A DNA stretch of 40,429 nucleotides from Hyphomicrobiales bacterium (GCA_026400535.1 JAPLOU010000041.1:1-40429), one strand, 5' to 3'; shown: positions 26,096 to 36,784, counted from the first letter of the stretch. The notes: a model not told the origin generated them from the letters alone. Numbers and translations are program-made.

Positions 26096-27442
26096 TCAGT
26101 TCTGCCGCGTGCTCGGTACGGCCGGGGTCGCCTGACTCGCGGCGTCGCGCTTGATGCCGCGCAGCAGGTCGAGCGCCGCATTGAGTTGGTTGTCCTTGGC
26201 CTTGTCGGTCGGGATGTAGGACGAGGAGCCGGACTTTTCCTCCTCGGACTTGGCGCCACCGGAGAGGTGGCCCTTGAGGCCGGCCTCGCCCTTGGTCTCG
26301 TCCTTGCCCTTGAGTTCGTCGGGGATGTCCTGCAGGACAACCACATCAGGATCGATGCCCTTCGCCTGGATCGACTTGCCGGATGGTGTGTAGTAACGCG
26401 CCGTTGTCAGCCGCAGCGCCCCGTTGGCGCCAAGCGGAATGATCGTCTGGACCGACCCCTTGCCGAACGAGCGTGTTCCCATCACCTGGCCGCGCTTGTG
26501 ATCCTGGATCGCCCCGGCCACGATCTCGGCCGCCGAGGCCGAGCCGCCATTGATCAGCACGACAACGGGCTTGCCCCGCGTCAGATCGCCGGGCTTGGCG
26601 CTGAAACGCTGGGATTCATCCGTATTCCGGCCGCGCGTGGACACGATTTCGCCGCGGTCCAGGAACGCGTCCGAAACCAGCACAGCCTGATCAAGACGCC
26701 CGCCGCGGTTGTTGCGCAGGTCGATGACGAAGCCCTTCAGCTTGTCGCCCGGCGCAGCCGCCACGGCCGCCTCGATGCCGCGGCGCAGCCCGTCGAAGGT
26801 CTGCTCCGAGAAGGTCGAGATGCGGATGTAACCGATGTCGTCGCCTTCCATCCGGGCGCGAACGGCGGGAACCACGATGTCCGAACGGACGAGCGTGAAT
26901 TCGAGCAGTTCCTTGCGTCCCGGGCGCTCGATCTTCAGCCTGACGCTGGAATTGACCGGCCCGCGCATCTTTTCCACGGCCTGCGTCAGGGTCAGACCCT
27001 GCACGGCATCGCCATCGATCTCGCGGATCAGGTCGTTGGTCATGATTCCGGCGCGGAAGGCCGGCGTGTCGTCGATCGGCGTCACAACCTTGAGCGTGCC
27101 TTCCTCCATGGTCACCTCGATGCCGAGGCCACCAAAGCGGCCGCGCATGTCGATGTCCATGTCCCGAAAGCTCTTGGGGTCGAGGTAGCCCGAATGCGGG
27201 TCGAGCGAGGTGAGCATGCCGTTGATGGCTGCTTCGATCAGCTTCCGCTCATCAGGCTTCTCGACATAATCCGTCCGGATCTTCTCGAAGATGTCACCGA
27301 ACAGATTGAGACTGCGATAGGTCTCCGCATTGGCCGCAACCGCGCTGGTCGCGCTCATCAGATTGGTCCGCAGCGTGACCGCCGTCAGCCCCGCTCCAAT
27401 CACCGCACCCAGCATCAGCACTGAAATCTTGCGCATTGTCAT
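26096..27442 (-). CDS. ctpA: C-terminal processing serine protease (S41, CtpA)
   Basis: This 448-residue periplasmic protease has an N-terminal membrane anchor/signal (about 5-25), a PDZ domain (about 95-175, GRFGGLGIEVTMEEGTLKVV), and an S41 catalytic domain. The catalytic Ser is S303 in NGGSASAAEIVAGA and the general base Lys is K328 in RSFGKGSVQT. CtpA enzymes trim exported proteins and cell-wall hydrolases. ATG 27442 overlaps the envC stop (ATGA, 27439-27442), so it is translated with EnvC, which makes sense because such proteases often control wall hydrolases. The longer frame to 27478 is not needed. A Ser/Lys-rich tail follows about residue 400. Confidence 0.94.
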   Translation of the reverse strand: MTMRKISVLMLGAVIGAGLTAVTLRTNLMSATSAVAANAETYRSLNLFGDIFEKIRTDYVEKPDERKLIEAAINGMLTSLDPHSGYLDPKSFRDMDIDMRGRFGGLGIEVTMEEGTLKVVTPIDDTPAFRAGIMTNDLIREIDGDAVQGLTLTQAVEKMRGPVNSSVRLKIERPGRKELLEFTLVRSDIVVPAVRARMEGDDIGYIRISTFSEQTFDGLRRGIEAAVAAAPGDKLKGFVIDLRNNRGGRLDQAVLVSDAFLDRGEIVSTRGRNTDESQRFSAKPGDLTRGKPVVVLINGGSASAAEIVAGAIQDHKRGQVMGTRSFGKGSVQTIIPLGANGALRLTTARYYTPSGKSIQAKGIDPDVVVLQDIPDELKGKDETKGEAGLKGHLSGGAKSEEEKSGSSSYIPTDKAKDNQLNAALDLLRGIKRDAASQATPAVPSTRQN

Positions 27443-28809
27443 CCGCGAACCTTGTCGCCCTGTGTCTTCGCCCACCATGGCCCAGGATCGATCGACTGAC
27501 CATCCTTGCGAAACTCAACATAGAGAATTGGCTGGCCATTGCCATCCCCTAATGCGACCGTCGAGCCTTCCGGCGCTTCGCCGAGCACCCCCAGCGGTTC
27601 GCCGGCCAGAACAAACTGTCCCCGCGTCACATCGGTCCGCTGCAGCCCTGCCAGGAGGATGTGGTAGCCCCCGCCCATATGCAGGATAACCATCTGCCCA
27701 AACGTCCGAAAAGGCCCTGCAAAGGCCACCCAGCCATCGGACGGCGCGGCAACCACCGCCCCGGGGCGGGTCGTGTAGGAGATGCCGCGCGCCGTGCCGC
27801 CGTACCCGTCCGCAGCGCCGAACCCACGCAATTGTGATCCGGCAACAGGCAGCAAAAGCTGACCGCGCAGGTCCTGGAAGGCCGATTGCGGGGCCAGCCG
27901 CGACGGATCACGGAAGGCGAGTTGTGCCATCCGTTCGCGTGTCTCGCGGGTCTGCGCCTCTGCGCTGAGCCGGGCCTCCTCCGCGCGCCGGGTCGCAGCA
28001 GTGATGTCGCCCTCCAGCTGCTCGATCAGCTCGCGCAGCCCGGCCGCCTCGCGCCCGAACGCCAGCGCGCGGCGCTGGCTGGCGGCGGCCTCGCCCTCGG
28101 CCGTGGCCTCGCGCACCCGCCGGGCTTCGACCAACCCCGCGAGCCGCTGCCGCTCTTCCGCGAATTGGGCAAATTCGGTTGCCACGCTCGCCCGGTCGCG
28201 TGCCGCCTGATCGCTGAGCCGCACCAGTTCGGCCAGATCGCCCGCCAGCGCCTCGACCTCGCTGCGCAGCTCGGGCAGGACGGCCCCCATCAGGATCGAG
28301 GCCCTGACGGCATCGAGCACATCCTCCGGCCGGACAAGCACCGCAGGCGGCGGACGCCGGCCCATGCGCTGCAGGGCAGCCAGCACGTCGCCGATCAGCC
28401 CGCGGCGGCCATCCAGCGAGCGGCGGATCGCCAGTTCGCTGGATGCGAGCGAGGCGAGCCTATCCTCCAGCGCCGCGATCCGGCCTTCCGTCGCCTGCAG
28501 ACGGCGGGTGGTTTCGATCAGTGCCATGTTGAGGCGCGTCCGGTCAGCCCGGATCTCGCGCAACTCGGCATCGAGCCTGGCACGCGCGGCGGAGTTGGTC
28601 GCCAGTTCTTGTTCGACGGCCTTCAGCTCCGCGTCCCGCGTCGCACGCTGGCTGCGCTTGATCTCGGTTTCGTGGACAAGGGCCTCCCGTTCGGCTGGCG
28701 TCAGGCCCTGCGCCGATACGGGCACGGCAAGGGCAAGCCATAGGGCCGCGCCCATCCCGGCTGCATGCCGCAGCACGGATCGGAAGGGGGTGGTCAGGTG
28801 TCGCGCCAT
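27439..28809 (-). CDS. envC: EnvC-like murein hydrolase activator (coiled coil plus degenerate LytM/M23 domain)
   Basis: This 456-residue exported protein starts with a signal peptide (about 1-35, ending VSAQG). A long coiled coil runs from about 40 to 310 (EIKRSQRATRDAELKAVEQE and similar), followed by a LytM/peptidase M23 fold from about 330. The zinc ligands of active M23 enzymes are not all present: the first His site reads GGTARGISYTT and the HxH-type region reads VILHMGGGYHILLAG, while YVEFRKDGQ keeps the fold signature. This fits EnvC, which activates amidases rather than cutting murein itself. It lies 16 bp after rlmH and is coupled to ctpA. Confidence 0.88.
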   Translation of the reverse strand: MARHLTTPFRSVLRHAAGMGAALWLALAVPVSAQGLTPAEREALVHETEIKRSQRATRDAELKAVEQELATNSAARARLDAELREIRADRTRLNMALIETTRRLQATEGRIAALEDRLASLASSELAIRRSLDGRRGLIGDVLAALQRMGRRPPPAVLVRPEDVLDAVRASILMGAVLPELRSEVEALAGDLAELVRLSDQAARDRASVATEFAQFAEERQRLAGLVEARRVREATAEGEAAASQRRALAFGREAAGLRELIEQLEGDITAATRRAEEARLSAEAQTRETRERMAQLAFRDPSRLAPQSAFQDLRGQLLLPVAGSQLRGFGAADGYGGTARGISYTTRPGAVVAAPSDGWVAFAGPFRTFGQMVILHMGGGYHILLAGLQRTDVTRGQFVLAGEPLGVLGEAPEGSTVALGDGNGQPILYVEFRKDGQSIDPGPWWAKTQGDKVRG

Positions 28810-28825
28810 CGAATCATCTGTCCAG

Positions 28826-29305
28826 TCAGAGGCGATGATACGGGTGTCCGCCCAGAATCGTCAGCGCCCGGTAAAGTTGCTCCAGCACCAGAATCCGCAC
28901 CAGCTGGTGCGGCAGGGTCAGGGCGCCAAACGAAAGGGCCAGCCCGCAGTGTTCGCGCAGGGCCGGATCAAGCCCGTCCGCCCCGCCGATCAGAAAACTG
29001 GCATGGGCCATGCCGGCATCGCGCGCGCGCGCGAGACTGCAGGCGAAGTCCGTGCTGCCCATGCTCTTGCCGCGTTCATCGAGGGCAATCAGCAGACCGC
29101 CGGGCAGCTTCGGCCTGAACGATGACGCTTCGTCCGCCTTGCGGTCTTCGGGGCGGCGCGCACGGCTCTCTGTCAGTTCGATGATGTCGGGACCGGAAAA
29201 GCCGAGCAGCCGGCCATTGTCATGGATGCGCGCGGCGTATCGCTCGCACAGCGCCCGCTCGGGACCGTCCTTGAGCCGTCCCACCGCCACCAGCTGCAGA
29301 CGCAT
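28826..29305 (-). CDS. rlmH: 23S rRNA (pseudouridine-1915-N3)-methyltransferase RlmH
   Basis: This 159-residue SPOUT methyltransferase modifies pseudouridine 1915 in helix 69 of 23S rRNA. It shows MRLQLVAVGRLKDGPE at the start, LIALDERGKSMGSTDFA in the middle, and the knotted SAM-binding end: FLIGGADGLDPALRE, SFGALTLPHQLVRILVLEQL and the invariant C-terminal GGHPYHR. Length matches the family. It starts 12 bp after the rsfS stop, the usual rsfS-rlmH pairing for ribosome large-subunit functions. Confidence 0.96.
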   Translation of the reverse strand: MRLQLVAVGRLKDGPERALCERYAARIHDNGRLLGFSGPDIIELTESRARRPEDRKADEASSFRPKLPGGLLIALDERGKSMGSTDFACSLARARDAGMAHASFLIGGADGLDPALREHCGLALSFGALTLPHQLVRILVLEQLYRALTILGGHPYHRL

Positions 29306-29317
29306 GGAGGCGGAACG

Positions 29318-29833
29318 TCAGCTTGCCGCTTCGGTCGGGCGGTCGACGCCCCACATCTTTTCCAGATTGTAGAACTGGCGCACTTCCGGGCGGAAGACAT
29401 GCACGATGACATCGCCACAATCGATCAGCACCCAGTCGCAATGCGGCACGCCTTCGACGCGCGGGCTGCCATGTCCGGCATCCTTCATCGTCTTGACCAC
29501 CTCATCGGCAATGGACCCGACATGGCGGTTCGAGCGGCCTGACGTGATGATCATCTGGTCGGCAATCGACGTCTTGCCCTGAAGATCGATGATGATGGTG
29601 TCCTCGGCCTTCATCTCCTCCAGCGCATGGGTGGCCAGCGCAAGCGTGTCCGACGGAGGCTGTGGCAGGGCATCCTGCGCCTGCGGCACATCGGCAGCCA
29701 TGGCGGAGACGGTTGCTGGAGACTTGGCGGACGTCTTTCGACGCGGTGTTTTGGCCGTTTCGGGCGCGACGGGCGTGATCAGCGTGATGTCCTCATGCAC
29801 AAGGTGCGACCGTGGCCGCTTTGTCGACCTCAT
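29318..29833 (-). CDS. rsfS: Ribosomal silencing factor RsfS
   Basis: The conserved part (about 62-165) is a complete RsfS: THALEEMKAEDTIIIDLQGK, SIADQMIITSGRSNRHVGSI, HCDWVLIDCGDVIVHVFRPE and RQFYNLEKMWG. It binds L14 on the 50S subunit and blocks subunit joining under starvation. The N-terminal 60 residues are a low-complexity Ala/Pro/Thr extension; translation could instead start at an internal ATG (residue 45). ATG 29833 is six bases after the nadD stop, which supports the long form. The nadD-rsfS-rlmH order is widely conserved. Confidence 0.93.
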   Translation of the reverse strand: MRSTKRPRSHLVHEDITLITPVAPETAKTPRRKTSAKSPATVSAMAADVPQAQDALPQPPSDTLALATHALEEMKAEDTIIIDLQGKTSIADQMIITSGRSNRHVGSIADEVVKTMKDAGHGSPRVEGVPHCDWVLIDCGDVIVHVFRPEVRQFYNLEKMWGVDRPTEAAS

Positions 29834-29839
29834 ACCGCG

Positions 29840-30457
29840 TCAAGGCTTCAGGTTCAATGTTTTCGCGCGGCTGCGCAGCGCCGTCGATGACAGATCCGAG
29901 CGCCGGCCATGCAGGAACATCCAGGCCGGGGCCGTTTCCGTGGGCAGCAGAAGCCCGTCGCTCTCATCCAGCCGCCAGCGGCCCAGCGCGATGGCGGCGC
30001 GCGAACGCATGGCCTTGTGGGTTGATCCCGGGCGGTCAATCACGCCGATCGGCATCATGCGGGCAATGCCGCGCCAGTTCTGCCAGCGGTGGAACTGGGC
30101 AAGGTTGTCCGAGCCCATCAGCCAGACGAAGCGCACGCCCGGATAGCGGCCCATGAGGGCCGCGAGCGTCTCGGCGGTGAAGCGGGTCCCGAGCCTGGCC
30201 TCGATTCCGGTCACCGCGATGCGCGGATGGTTGGCGACGTCGGCCGCGCGGGCGATGCGTTGCGAAAGGGACGGCAGCGCGCTGTTGTCCTTCAGCGGAT
30301 TGCCGGGCGTGACCAGCCACCAGACCTGATCAAGGCCGAGCTTGCGCAGGGCTGTGAAACTGGCAAGGCGATGCCCGTCATGGGCAGGATTGAACGAGCC
30401 GCCCAGCAGGCCGACGCGCAAGCCCCGCGCCGCGTGTGGAAAGACACCGTCGCTCAA
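29840..30457 (-). CDS. nadD: Nicotinate-nucleotide adenylyltransferase NadD
   Basis: This enzyme of about 205 residues adenylates nicotinate mononucleotide in NAD synthesis. It has the nucleotidyltransferase motif [42 protein letters not shown], and the C-terminal SSTALRSR (equivalent to ISSTxIR). The longest frame begins at a GTG (30502) inside proA. A TTG at 30457 overlaps the proA stop (TTGA, 30454-30457) and gives the N-terminal length seen in relatives, so it is the preferred start, though its ribosome-binding site is not obvious. It is coupled to proA upstream and rsfS downstream. Confidence 0.9.
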   Translation of the reverse strand: MSDGVFPHAARGLRVGLLGGSFNPAHDGHRLASFTALRKLGLDQVWWLVTPGNPLKDNSALPSLSQRIARAADVANHPRIAVTGIEARLGTRFTAETLAALMGRYPGVRFVWLMGSDNLAQFHRWQNWRGIARMMPIGVIDRPGSTHKAMRSRAAIALGRWRLDESDGLLLPTETAPAWMFLHGRRSDLSSTALRSRAKTLNLKP

Positions 30458-31752
30458 GGCCGGATCTGGCCCGCGCCGAGCACGCGATACTTGTAGGAGC
30501 ACAATTGCTCGACGCCGACAGGCCCGCGCGCATGCATGCGCCCCGTGGCGATGCCGATCTCGCCGCCGAAGCCGAACTCGCCACCATCGGCAAACTGGGT
30601 CGAGGCATTGTGCAGCACGATGGCCGAATCGACCTCGGCCAGGAAGCGCCGCGCTGCCGCGCTGTCGCTGGTGACGATCGCATCGGTGTGGTGGGAGCCG
30701 AAGCGCTCGACATGGGCGATCGCTTCGTCAAGGTCGCCAACCACCTTCACCGCGATGATGGCATCGAGATACTCTGTGCCCCAGTCGGCCTCCACCGCCG
30801 CGGTGACGCGGCTGTCGGCGCGGCTTGTCTCGTCATCGCCGCGCACAGCGCAGCCCGCATCGAGCAGCATCGAGACCAGCGGCTGAAGATGTGTCGCGGC
30901 AATGGCGCGGTCGACCAGCAGCGTCTCGGCAGAGCCGCAGACGCCCGTTCGCCGGAGCTTGGCGTTGAGAACGATAGCCCGGGCCATCGCCAGATCAGCC
31001 CCCGCATGGACATAGACATGGCAGTTGCCGTCGAGATGGGCGAAGACCGGCACGCGCGCATCCTTCTGGACGCGCTCGACGAGGCTTTTGCCGCCGCGCG
31101 GCACCACGACATCAACCGCACCGTCAAGTCCGGCGAGCATCGCGCCGACCGCCGCCCTGTCGCGCGAGGGTACAAGCTGGAGCGCGTCGGCAGGCAGGCC
31201 GGCGCTGGCGAGCCCGCTGCGCATCGCATCCGCCAGAACCGTGGCTGTGCGCAGACTGTCCGAGCCTGCGCGCAGGATGGCCGCATTGCCGCTCTTCAGG
31301 CACAGCGCGCCGGCGTCCGCCGTGACATTGGGGCGGCTTTCGAAAATCACCGCGATCACGCCGAGCGGCGTCGCCACCCGCTCGATGACAAGACCATTCG
31401 GCCGTTCGATCCGCGCCAGGACCGTGCCGACCGGATCGGGCAGCGACGCGATCTGCTCGACCGCACGGGCAATGTCTTCGATGCGCGCTGGCGTGAGCAG
31501 CAGACGATCGATGAAGGCTGCAGTCTGCCCGGCTGCGCGCGCATCGGCCAGATCAAGGGCATTGGCGGCGAGCACCGCTGGACCGGCTTTGCGGATGGCT
31601 GCCGCGGCGGCCATCAGCGCCGCGTTCTTGGCCTCGGACGCAGCCAGCATGATGGCGCGCTGCGCCACCTTCGCCTTTAGCCCAATCTGCCGCATCAGTC
31701 CGGCAGTATCCGCCTCGGCCGCGTCCTTCGGCACTGTGGCCACGACATTCAT
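30454..31752 (-). CDS. proA: Glutamate-5-semialdehyde dehydrogenase (gamma-glutamyl phosphate reductase) ProA
   Basis: This 432-residue NADPH-dependent enzyme reduces glutamyl-5-phosphate in proline synthesis. It has the aldehyde-dehydrogenase fold motifs [48 protein letters not shown], and the catalytic cysteine in [15 protein letters not shown]. The C-terminal [20 protein letters not shown] is nearly invariant in the family, as is [13 protein letters not shown]. It lies 48 bp after proB, its partner in the pathway, and overlaps nadD by 4 bp. Confidence 0.97.
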   Translation of the reverse strand: MNVVATVPKDAAEADTAGLMRQIGLKAKVAQRAIMLAASEAKNAALMAAAAAIRKAGPAVLAANALDLADARAAGQTAAFIDRLLLTPARIEDIARAVEQIASLPDPVGTVLARIERPNGLVIERVATPLGVIAVIFESRPNVTADAGALCLKSGNAAILRAGSDSLRTATVLADAMRSGLASAGLPADALQLVPSRDRAAVGAMLAGLDGAVDVVVPRGGKSLVERVQKDARVPVFAHLDGNCHVYVHAGADLAMARAIVLNAKLRRTGVCGSAETLLVDRAIAATHLQPLVSMLLDAGCAVRGDDETSRADSRVTAAVEADWGTEYLDAIIAVKVVGDLDEAIAHVERFGSHHTDAIVTSDSAAARRFLAEVDSAIVLHNASTQFADGGEFGFGGEIGIATGRMHARGPVGVEQLCSYKYRVLGAGQIRP

Positions 31753-31800
31753 CTGCGATTCACCTGCTTCCGACCGCTCCGCGCGGCCAACGTTCCAAGG

Positions 31801-32931
31801 TTAGCCGATCACGAGCGCCATGTCGTCCCTGTGAATCATCTCGGCCTGCCCGGCATGGCCAAGCACCGCTTCGATGTCCTTCGAGAGCTTCCCGATCACA
31901 GCCCGCGCCTCGACCGCATCATAGGCCACAAGCCCGCGGCCGAGTTCGGTCCCGTTGATGTCCCGGATGATGACCGCATCGCCACGCTGGAAATCGCCAT
32001 CGACCTTGCGGACTCCCACCGGAAGCAGGCTCGCGCCACCGGCAAGGGCGCGGGCCGCACCCGGATCGACATGGATCACCCCGCGCGGCTCAAGCGATCC
32101 GGCAATCCAGACCTTGCGCGCGGTGGCCGGCGTGGAGGCGGTCAGGAACCAGGTGCAGCGCGCACCATTCGCGATGGCGCTCAGCGGATTCTTCGGGCGT
32201 CCGTCGGCGATGACCATGTGCGTGCCGCCCGACACCGCGATCTTGCCGGCCTCGATCTTGGTGGTCATGCCGCCGCGCGACAGTTCCGAGGCCGCGCCGC
32301 CTGCCATCGCCTCGATGCTGGCGGTGATGCGTGGCACCACGGGGATGTGCTGCGCCGCCGGATTGGTGGCGGGGGGCGCCGTATAGAGCCCGTCAATGTC
32401 GGAAAACAGGACGAGCAGGTCGGCGCCCGTCATCGTGGCCACGCGGGCTGCCAGACGATCATTGTCGCCATAGCGGATCTCGCTTGTCGCCACCGTGTCG
32501 TTTTCGTTGATCACCGGAACCGCCCGCATCTCGAGCAGCCGGCCGATCGTGGCGCGGGCGTTGAGATAGCGCTGGCGCTCCTCGGTGTCGGCCAGGGTAA
32601 CCAGGATCTGGCCAGCCGTGATGCCGTGATGACTGAGCGCCTCCGCCCAGATCCGCGCCAGCGCGATCTGGCCTACTGCGGCCGCAGCCTGGCTCTCCTC
32701 CAGCCGCAAGGCGCCGCCCGGCATGCCAAGCACCGTGCGCCCCAGCGCGATGGCGCCCGATGAGACCACCTGCACATCCACGCCCCGCGCGTGCAGGTCG
32801 GCAATGTCCTCGGCCAGCGCCGCGAGCCAGCCATGACGGGCGCGGCCCTTTTGCCGGTCGACCAGAAGCGCCGAGCCGACCTTGATGACGATGCGCCTGA
32901 ACTGCGCGAGGGAAGGCTTGGGAATCTGCAC
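31801..32931 (-). CDS. proB: Glutamate 5-kinase ProB with PUA domain
   Basis: This 376-residue kinase makes glutamyl-5-phosphate, the first and feedback-controlled step of proline synthesis. The amino-acid kinase domain shows [12 protein letters not shown] (13-24), [33 protein letters not shown] and [12 protein letters not shown]. The PUA domain occupies about 280-376. The first in-frame start is GTG 32931; no strong ribosome-binding site is visible in front of it, so expression may depend on read-through from obg 66 bp upstream. Confidence 0.96.
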   Translation of the reverse strand: MQIPKPSLAQFRRIVIKVGSALLVDRQKGRARHGWLAALAEDIADLHARGVDVQVVSSGAIALGRTVLGMPGGALRLEESQAAAAVGQIALARIWAEALSHHGITAGQILVTLADTEERQRYLNARATIGRLLEMRAVPVINENDTVATSEIRYGDNDRLAARVATMTGADLLVLFSDIDGLYTAPPATNPAAQHIPVVPRITASIEAMAGGAASELSRGGMTTKIEAGKIAVSGGTHMVIADGRPKNPLSAIANGARCTWFLTASTPATARKVWIAGSLEPRGVIHVDPGAARALAGGASLLPVGVRKVDGDFQRGDAVIIRDINGTELGRGLVAYDAVEARAVIGKLSKDIEAVLGHAGQAEMIHRDDMALVIG

Positions 32932-32997
32932 GTTGATGACGCCGGTTTTGCTGTCTGTCTGCCTCAGTTCAGGGTCCTTGAAAAGCCGGGCCGCGCC

Positions 32998-34164
<1,167 letters not shown>

Positions 34165-34195
34165 TCAACCCTGTTCGCCCGCACCGGCCAAACCC

Positions 34196-35266
34196 TCATC
34201 CGCCGCTGGCGGGCGGCCTGAAGCACATGGTCACGGCTGCGTTGATACCATCGGTGGAGCCCTTGTCGTTGCGCCCCTCGATGACGATCGACGTGAATCG
34301 CGCCGGATCCTGGCGCAGCATCTCGATCACGCAGTTGCAGCTTCGGTTGCAGACGTCCTGCGCATGAGAACTGCGGCATTCCTGCACGCAGTCGCGCCTG
34401 AAGGTCGCCTCGGCCCGCGATGCAAGGCCCACAGTCAGACCCGGCATCGCATAGCTGACGAGCATCAGGCAGCCGATCAAGACAGGCTGATGGATCAGAT
34501 AGATCGGCAGGCTTCGCCGCCCTGCCCAGGCGAGAGGCGCCAGCGGCGACGGCACGGTGACGGCTGCGAGCCGCCCCGCCCCTGCGCCGCGCGCCAGCCT
34601 GAGGCCCAGGGACAGGCCCACCAGCGTGATGGCGAACCATGGAAAGATCGGCACGAAATCCACCGTGACTGGCGGCAGCAGGCTGAGCCCGCTGTATCGC
34701 CAAAGGCCATGCAACGGGCTCGCCGCGATCGCACTTTGCAGGGTCGACAAGGCCGGATGGTCGCTGGCCAGTGGCAAGAGGCCGACCGGCACGGCCAGAA
34801 GGGCAGGCACCCACCAGGGCCCCCGGAGCAGCGGCCGGCACAGCAGCGAGCCAAGCGCGATGCAGTGCAGGATCCCGAACAGCACGACCCGGTCCGACAA
34901 TGCCGCCCACGTGCCGAGCGTCACCAGCAGGGCCGCCCCCGCGATGATCACGACCCGGTCCCGGAACGGATCGGGACGCAGCAGACGGCCATGGGCGAGC
35001 CCAAGGCTCAGTCCTGCGAGCAGCAGGAAACTCCCCGCGATCAGATGGCTGAACAGACGCCAGCCCGGATCGGCCGAGATGTCGGTCTGCACGAAGCCGA
35101 GGAAGGACAGGTCCCAGGCGCCGTGGAACACCACCATCGCCGCCAGCGCCAGACCCCGTGCCAGATCGACCAGCCCGATCCGCGGCGACTGCGCCGGCAC
35201 GGGCCGGGCCGGGTCGGCCAGGCCAAAGGGTGAACTGCCGGCCCGGGCCGGCGACAGGTTGTTCAT
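34196..35266 (-). CDS. DUF1624 / heparan-alpha-glucosaminide N-acetyltransferase-like membrane protein
   Basis: This 356-residue polytopic protein fits DUF1624, related to eukaryotic HGSNAT acetyltransferases and the wider acyltransferase group. Motifs are RIGLVDLARGLALAAMVVFH (about 29-48) with the conserved His, DLSFLGFV, GILHCIALGSLL, and the late GRRSLPIYLIHQPVLIG. About eight membrane segments span 35-285. The C-terminal 75 residues form a soluble tail with a cysteine cluster (CVQECRSSHAQDVCNRSCNC). The acyl donor and acceptor are unknown. It lies 41 bp after the DUF3833 gene, inside the otherwise conserved rpmA-obg interval. Confidence 0.8.
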   Translation of the reverse strand: MNNLSPARAGSSPFGLADPARPVPAQSPRIGLVDLARGLALAAMVVFHGAWDLSFLGFVQTDISADPGWRLFSHLIAGSFLLLAGLSLGLAHGRLLRPDPFRDRVVIIAGAALLVTLGTWAALSDRVVLFGILHCIALGSLLCRPLLRGPWWVPALLAVPVGLLPLASDHPALSTLQSAIAASPLHGLWRYSGLSLLPPVTVDFVPIFPWFAITLVGLSLGLRLARGAGAGRLAAVTVPSPLAPLAWAGRRSLPIYLIHQPVLIGCLMLVSYAMPGLTVGLASRAEATFRRDCVQECRSSHAQDVCNRSCNCVIEMLRQDPARFTSIVIEGRNDKGSTDGINAAVTMCFRPPASGG

Positions 35267-35307
35267 CCAGCCAGCCTATCCGAAGCGCCGCCGCCTGTGA
35301 ATCCGTC

Positions 35308-35877
35308 TCATGCGCCTGTGCTTCGCCTGAGCCGGGCCGGAAGACGGCCCTTGCGGAACACGAGTTCGACGGTTCCGACCGGAATGAAGAAACGCGAAAC
35401 GACGGCGTGGTTGAAGACGGTTCCGTCACGTCGCAGCGTCAGGGTATCCTCGAAATCAAGACGCATGGTTCCCGACGGGAGCTTGAGGTCGGCGGTATAG
35501 CCGAACCTGACGGTATCGGGCTCGGGCGTTGTCACCTGCGCCGGTGACACCACATCGTCGCGCGTGCCGATATAGGTGCCGTCGCCCGTGCGCTCAAAGA
35601 ACCAGGTCTTCTGGTCGCGCTCACCATCAGCATAGAAGAAGTCCTCGAACAACGACAGTACCTTGCCGTTCCAGCGGCCCATCAGGTCGACTGCAAGCTT
35701 GCGCTCGTGCCCGGTAAAGTTGTTTCGAAAGCGGCCCACGGCATGGGTCGGGCCGCGAAACCATTCATGCAGAACAAGTTTCGGCTGCGCCATTGCCGAG
35801 GCTGGCGCGTGCTGCAGCGCGGCGATGGCGGCAACCCCGGCAACGAGCTGACGGCGATTGAGAGCGGGAAGCGACAT
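35308..35877 (-). CDS. DUF3833 family exported protein
   Basis: This 189-residue protein starts with a signal sequence containing a twin-arginine pair (LNRRQLVAGVAAIAAL), followed by a beta-rich DUF3833 domain: LHEWFRGPTHAVGRFRNNF, DLMGRWNGKVLSLFEDFFYA, TGDGTYIGTRDDVVSPAQ, and HAVVSRFFIPVGTVELVFRK. The family is common next to lipid and envelope genes but has no proven activity. ATG 35877 has CAGGAG six bases upstream, which settles the start against the TTG at 35883. Transport through Tat is possible but the motif is imperfect. Confidence 0.82.
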   Translation of the reverse strand: MSLPALNRRQLVAGVAAIAALQHAPASAMAQPKLVLHEWFRGPTHAVGRFRNNFTGHERKLAVDLMGRWNGKVLSLFEDFFYADGERDQKTWFFERTGDGTYIGTRDDVVSPAQVTTPEPDTVRFGYTADLKLPSGTMRLDFEDTLTLRRDGTVFNHAVVSRFFIPVGTVELVFRKGRLPARLRRSTGA

Positions 35878-35934
35878 TGGCAACTCCTGTGATATCCTTC
35901 GCCTACGTGGTCATTGTGGCAACAGATGCAGTGA

Positions 35935-36633
35935 TCACGCACAGTTCACCACTCCGGCGGGATCAGCCGGCATTGATTCGGCCGTCGCCCTGACCGGCGC
36001 ATTGTGGCTCCAGTTCACCAGCGCGGCCCAGCTCTTGCGGTCCAGCACGAACCCGTCGCAAGGGATCATGCCGCCGCGGACCGGCTGATCACGCAGCATG
36101 GACCCGGCATGCCGGAAACCGCACTTCTCGAGCACGCGGCGCGAGGCCGGGTTGATGACACGCGCCCAAGCGCCGACCGACCGGGCGTCTGTGTAGGCGA
36201 ACAGCGTGTCGAGCGCTGACTGGACGGCCTCCACCACAAGGCCCTGTCCCCAGAAATCCGGATGCAGCATGTAACCGATCTCGGCATCGGCTTCGCCGAC
36301 GCCAGCCTTTCCGCGCCCCACGCCGATCACCCCGATCTGCTGGTTTGGCCTGCCGCGCGGCGTCATTGCCAGCACCAGGCTGACGCCGGTCGCGTTCGCC
36401 TTGCGCGCCTCGAAAATCCGGCGCTCGGGCTCGCCCTCTGGCAGCGGATGCGGCCAGCTGCCGGTCATCTCGGCGACCTCACGCAGGCCGGCGAAGCTGC
36501 GCAGCGCGGGCGCGTCCGCATGGCGTGGCCAGCGCAGCCAGAGGCGGCGGGTCTCGAGACGAAACACGTCATCGCGCGTCACGTCGGGAAACAGGGGCGT
36601 TGCAGCGCCCGCCTCGCTTGAAGAAATGGTCAT
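35935..36633 (-). CDS. GNAT-family N-acetyltransferase
   Basis: This 232-residue protein matches the RimJ/RimL-type GNAT fold: LETRRLWLRWPRHADAPAL at the start, IGVIGVGRGKAGVG strand, EIGYMLHPDFWGQGLVVEAV with the acetyl-CoA pyrophosphate loop (WGQGL), and VINPASRRVLEKCGFRHAG. Such enzymes acetylate ribosomal proteins, antibiotics or small metabolites; the target is not predictable. GGGAGG lies five bases before ATG 36633. Genes of this type often stand between rpmA and obg in alphaproteobacteria. A strong terminator lies only 29 bp upstream of the start. Confidence 0.88.
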   Translation of the reverse strand: MTISSSEAGAATPLFPDVTRDDVFRLETRRLWLRWPRHADAPALRSFAGLREVAEMTGSWPHPLPEGEPERRIFEARKANATGVSLVLAMTPRGRPNQQIGVIGVGRGKAGVGEADAEIGYMLHPDFWGQGLVVEAVQSALDTLFAYTDARSVGAWARVINPASRRVLEKCGFRHAGSMLRDQPVRGGMIPCDGFVLDRKSWAALVNWSHNAPVRATAESMPADPAGVVNCA

Positions 36634-36661
36634 GGCACCCTCCCTGGCTTTGACCAGACAA

Positions 36662-36692
36662 GAAAAAAGGAAGATGGGCGGCCCCATCTTCC
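36662..36692 (-). terminator. Rho-independent terminator after rpmA
   Basis: GGAAGATGGG (36669-36678) and CCCATCTTCC (36683-36692) form a perfect 10-bp stem around a CGGC loop. Read on the minus strand, the stem is followed at once by six T (36668-36663). This is a textbook intrinsic terminator for the rplU-rpmA transcript, 92 bp beyond the rpmA stop. Confidence 0.88.
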
Positions 36693-36729
36693 CCGTCATT
36701 CTGATCTGGCCGGCCCGTCCGGGTCCCTG

Positions 36730-36767
36730 TCCTGATCAACCGGGTCGATGTGACCGGCGGATCAGGA
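36730..36767 (-). other. Hairpin in the rpmA 3' untranslated region
   Basis: TCCTGATC (36730-36737) pairs with GATCAGGA (36760-36767), and an inner CCGGGTC/GACCGG stem extends it. It lies 17 bp after the rpmA stop and upstream of the terminator. No T-run follows, so it may protect the mRNA 3' end. Confidence 0.45.
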
Positions 36768-36784
36768 TGGTGTCCTGTCCCGCC

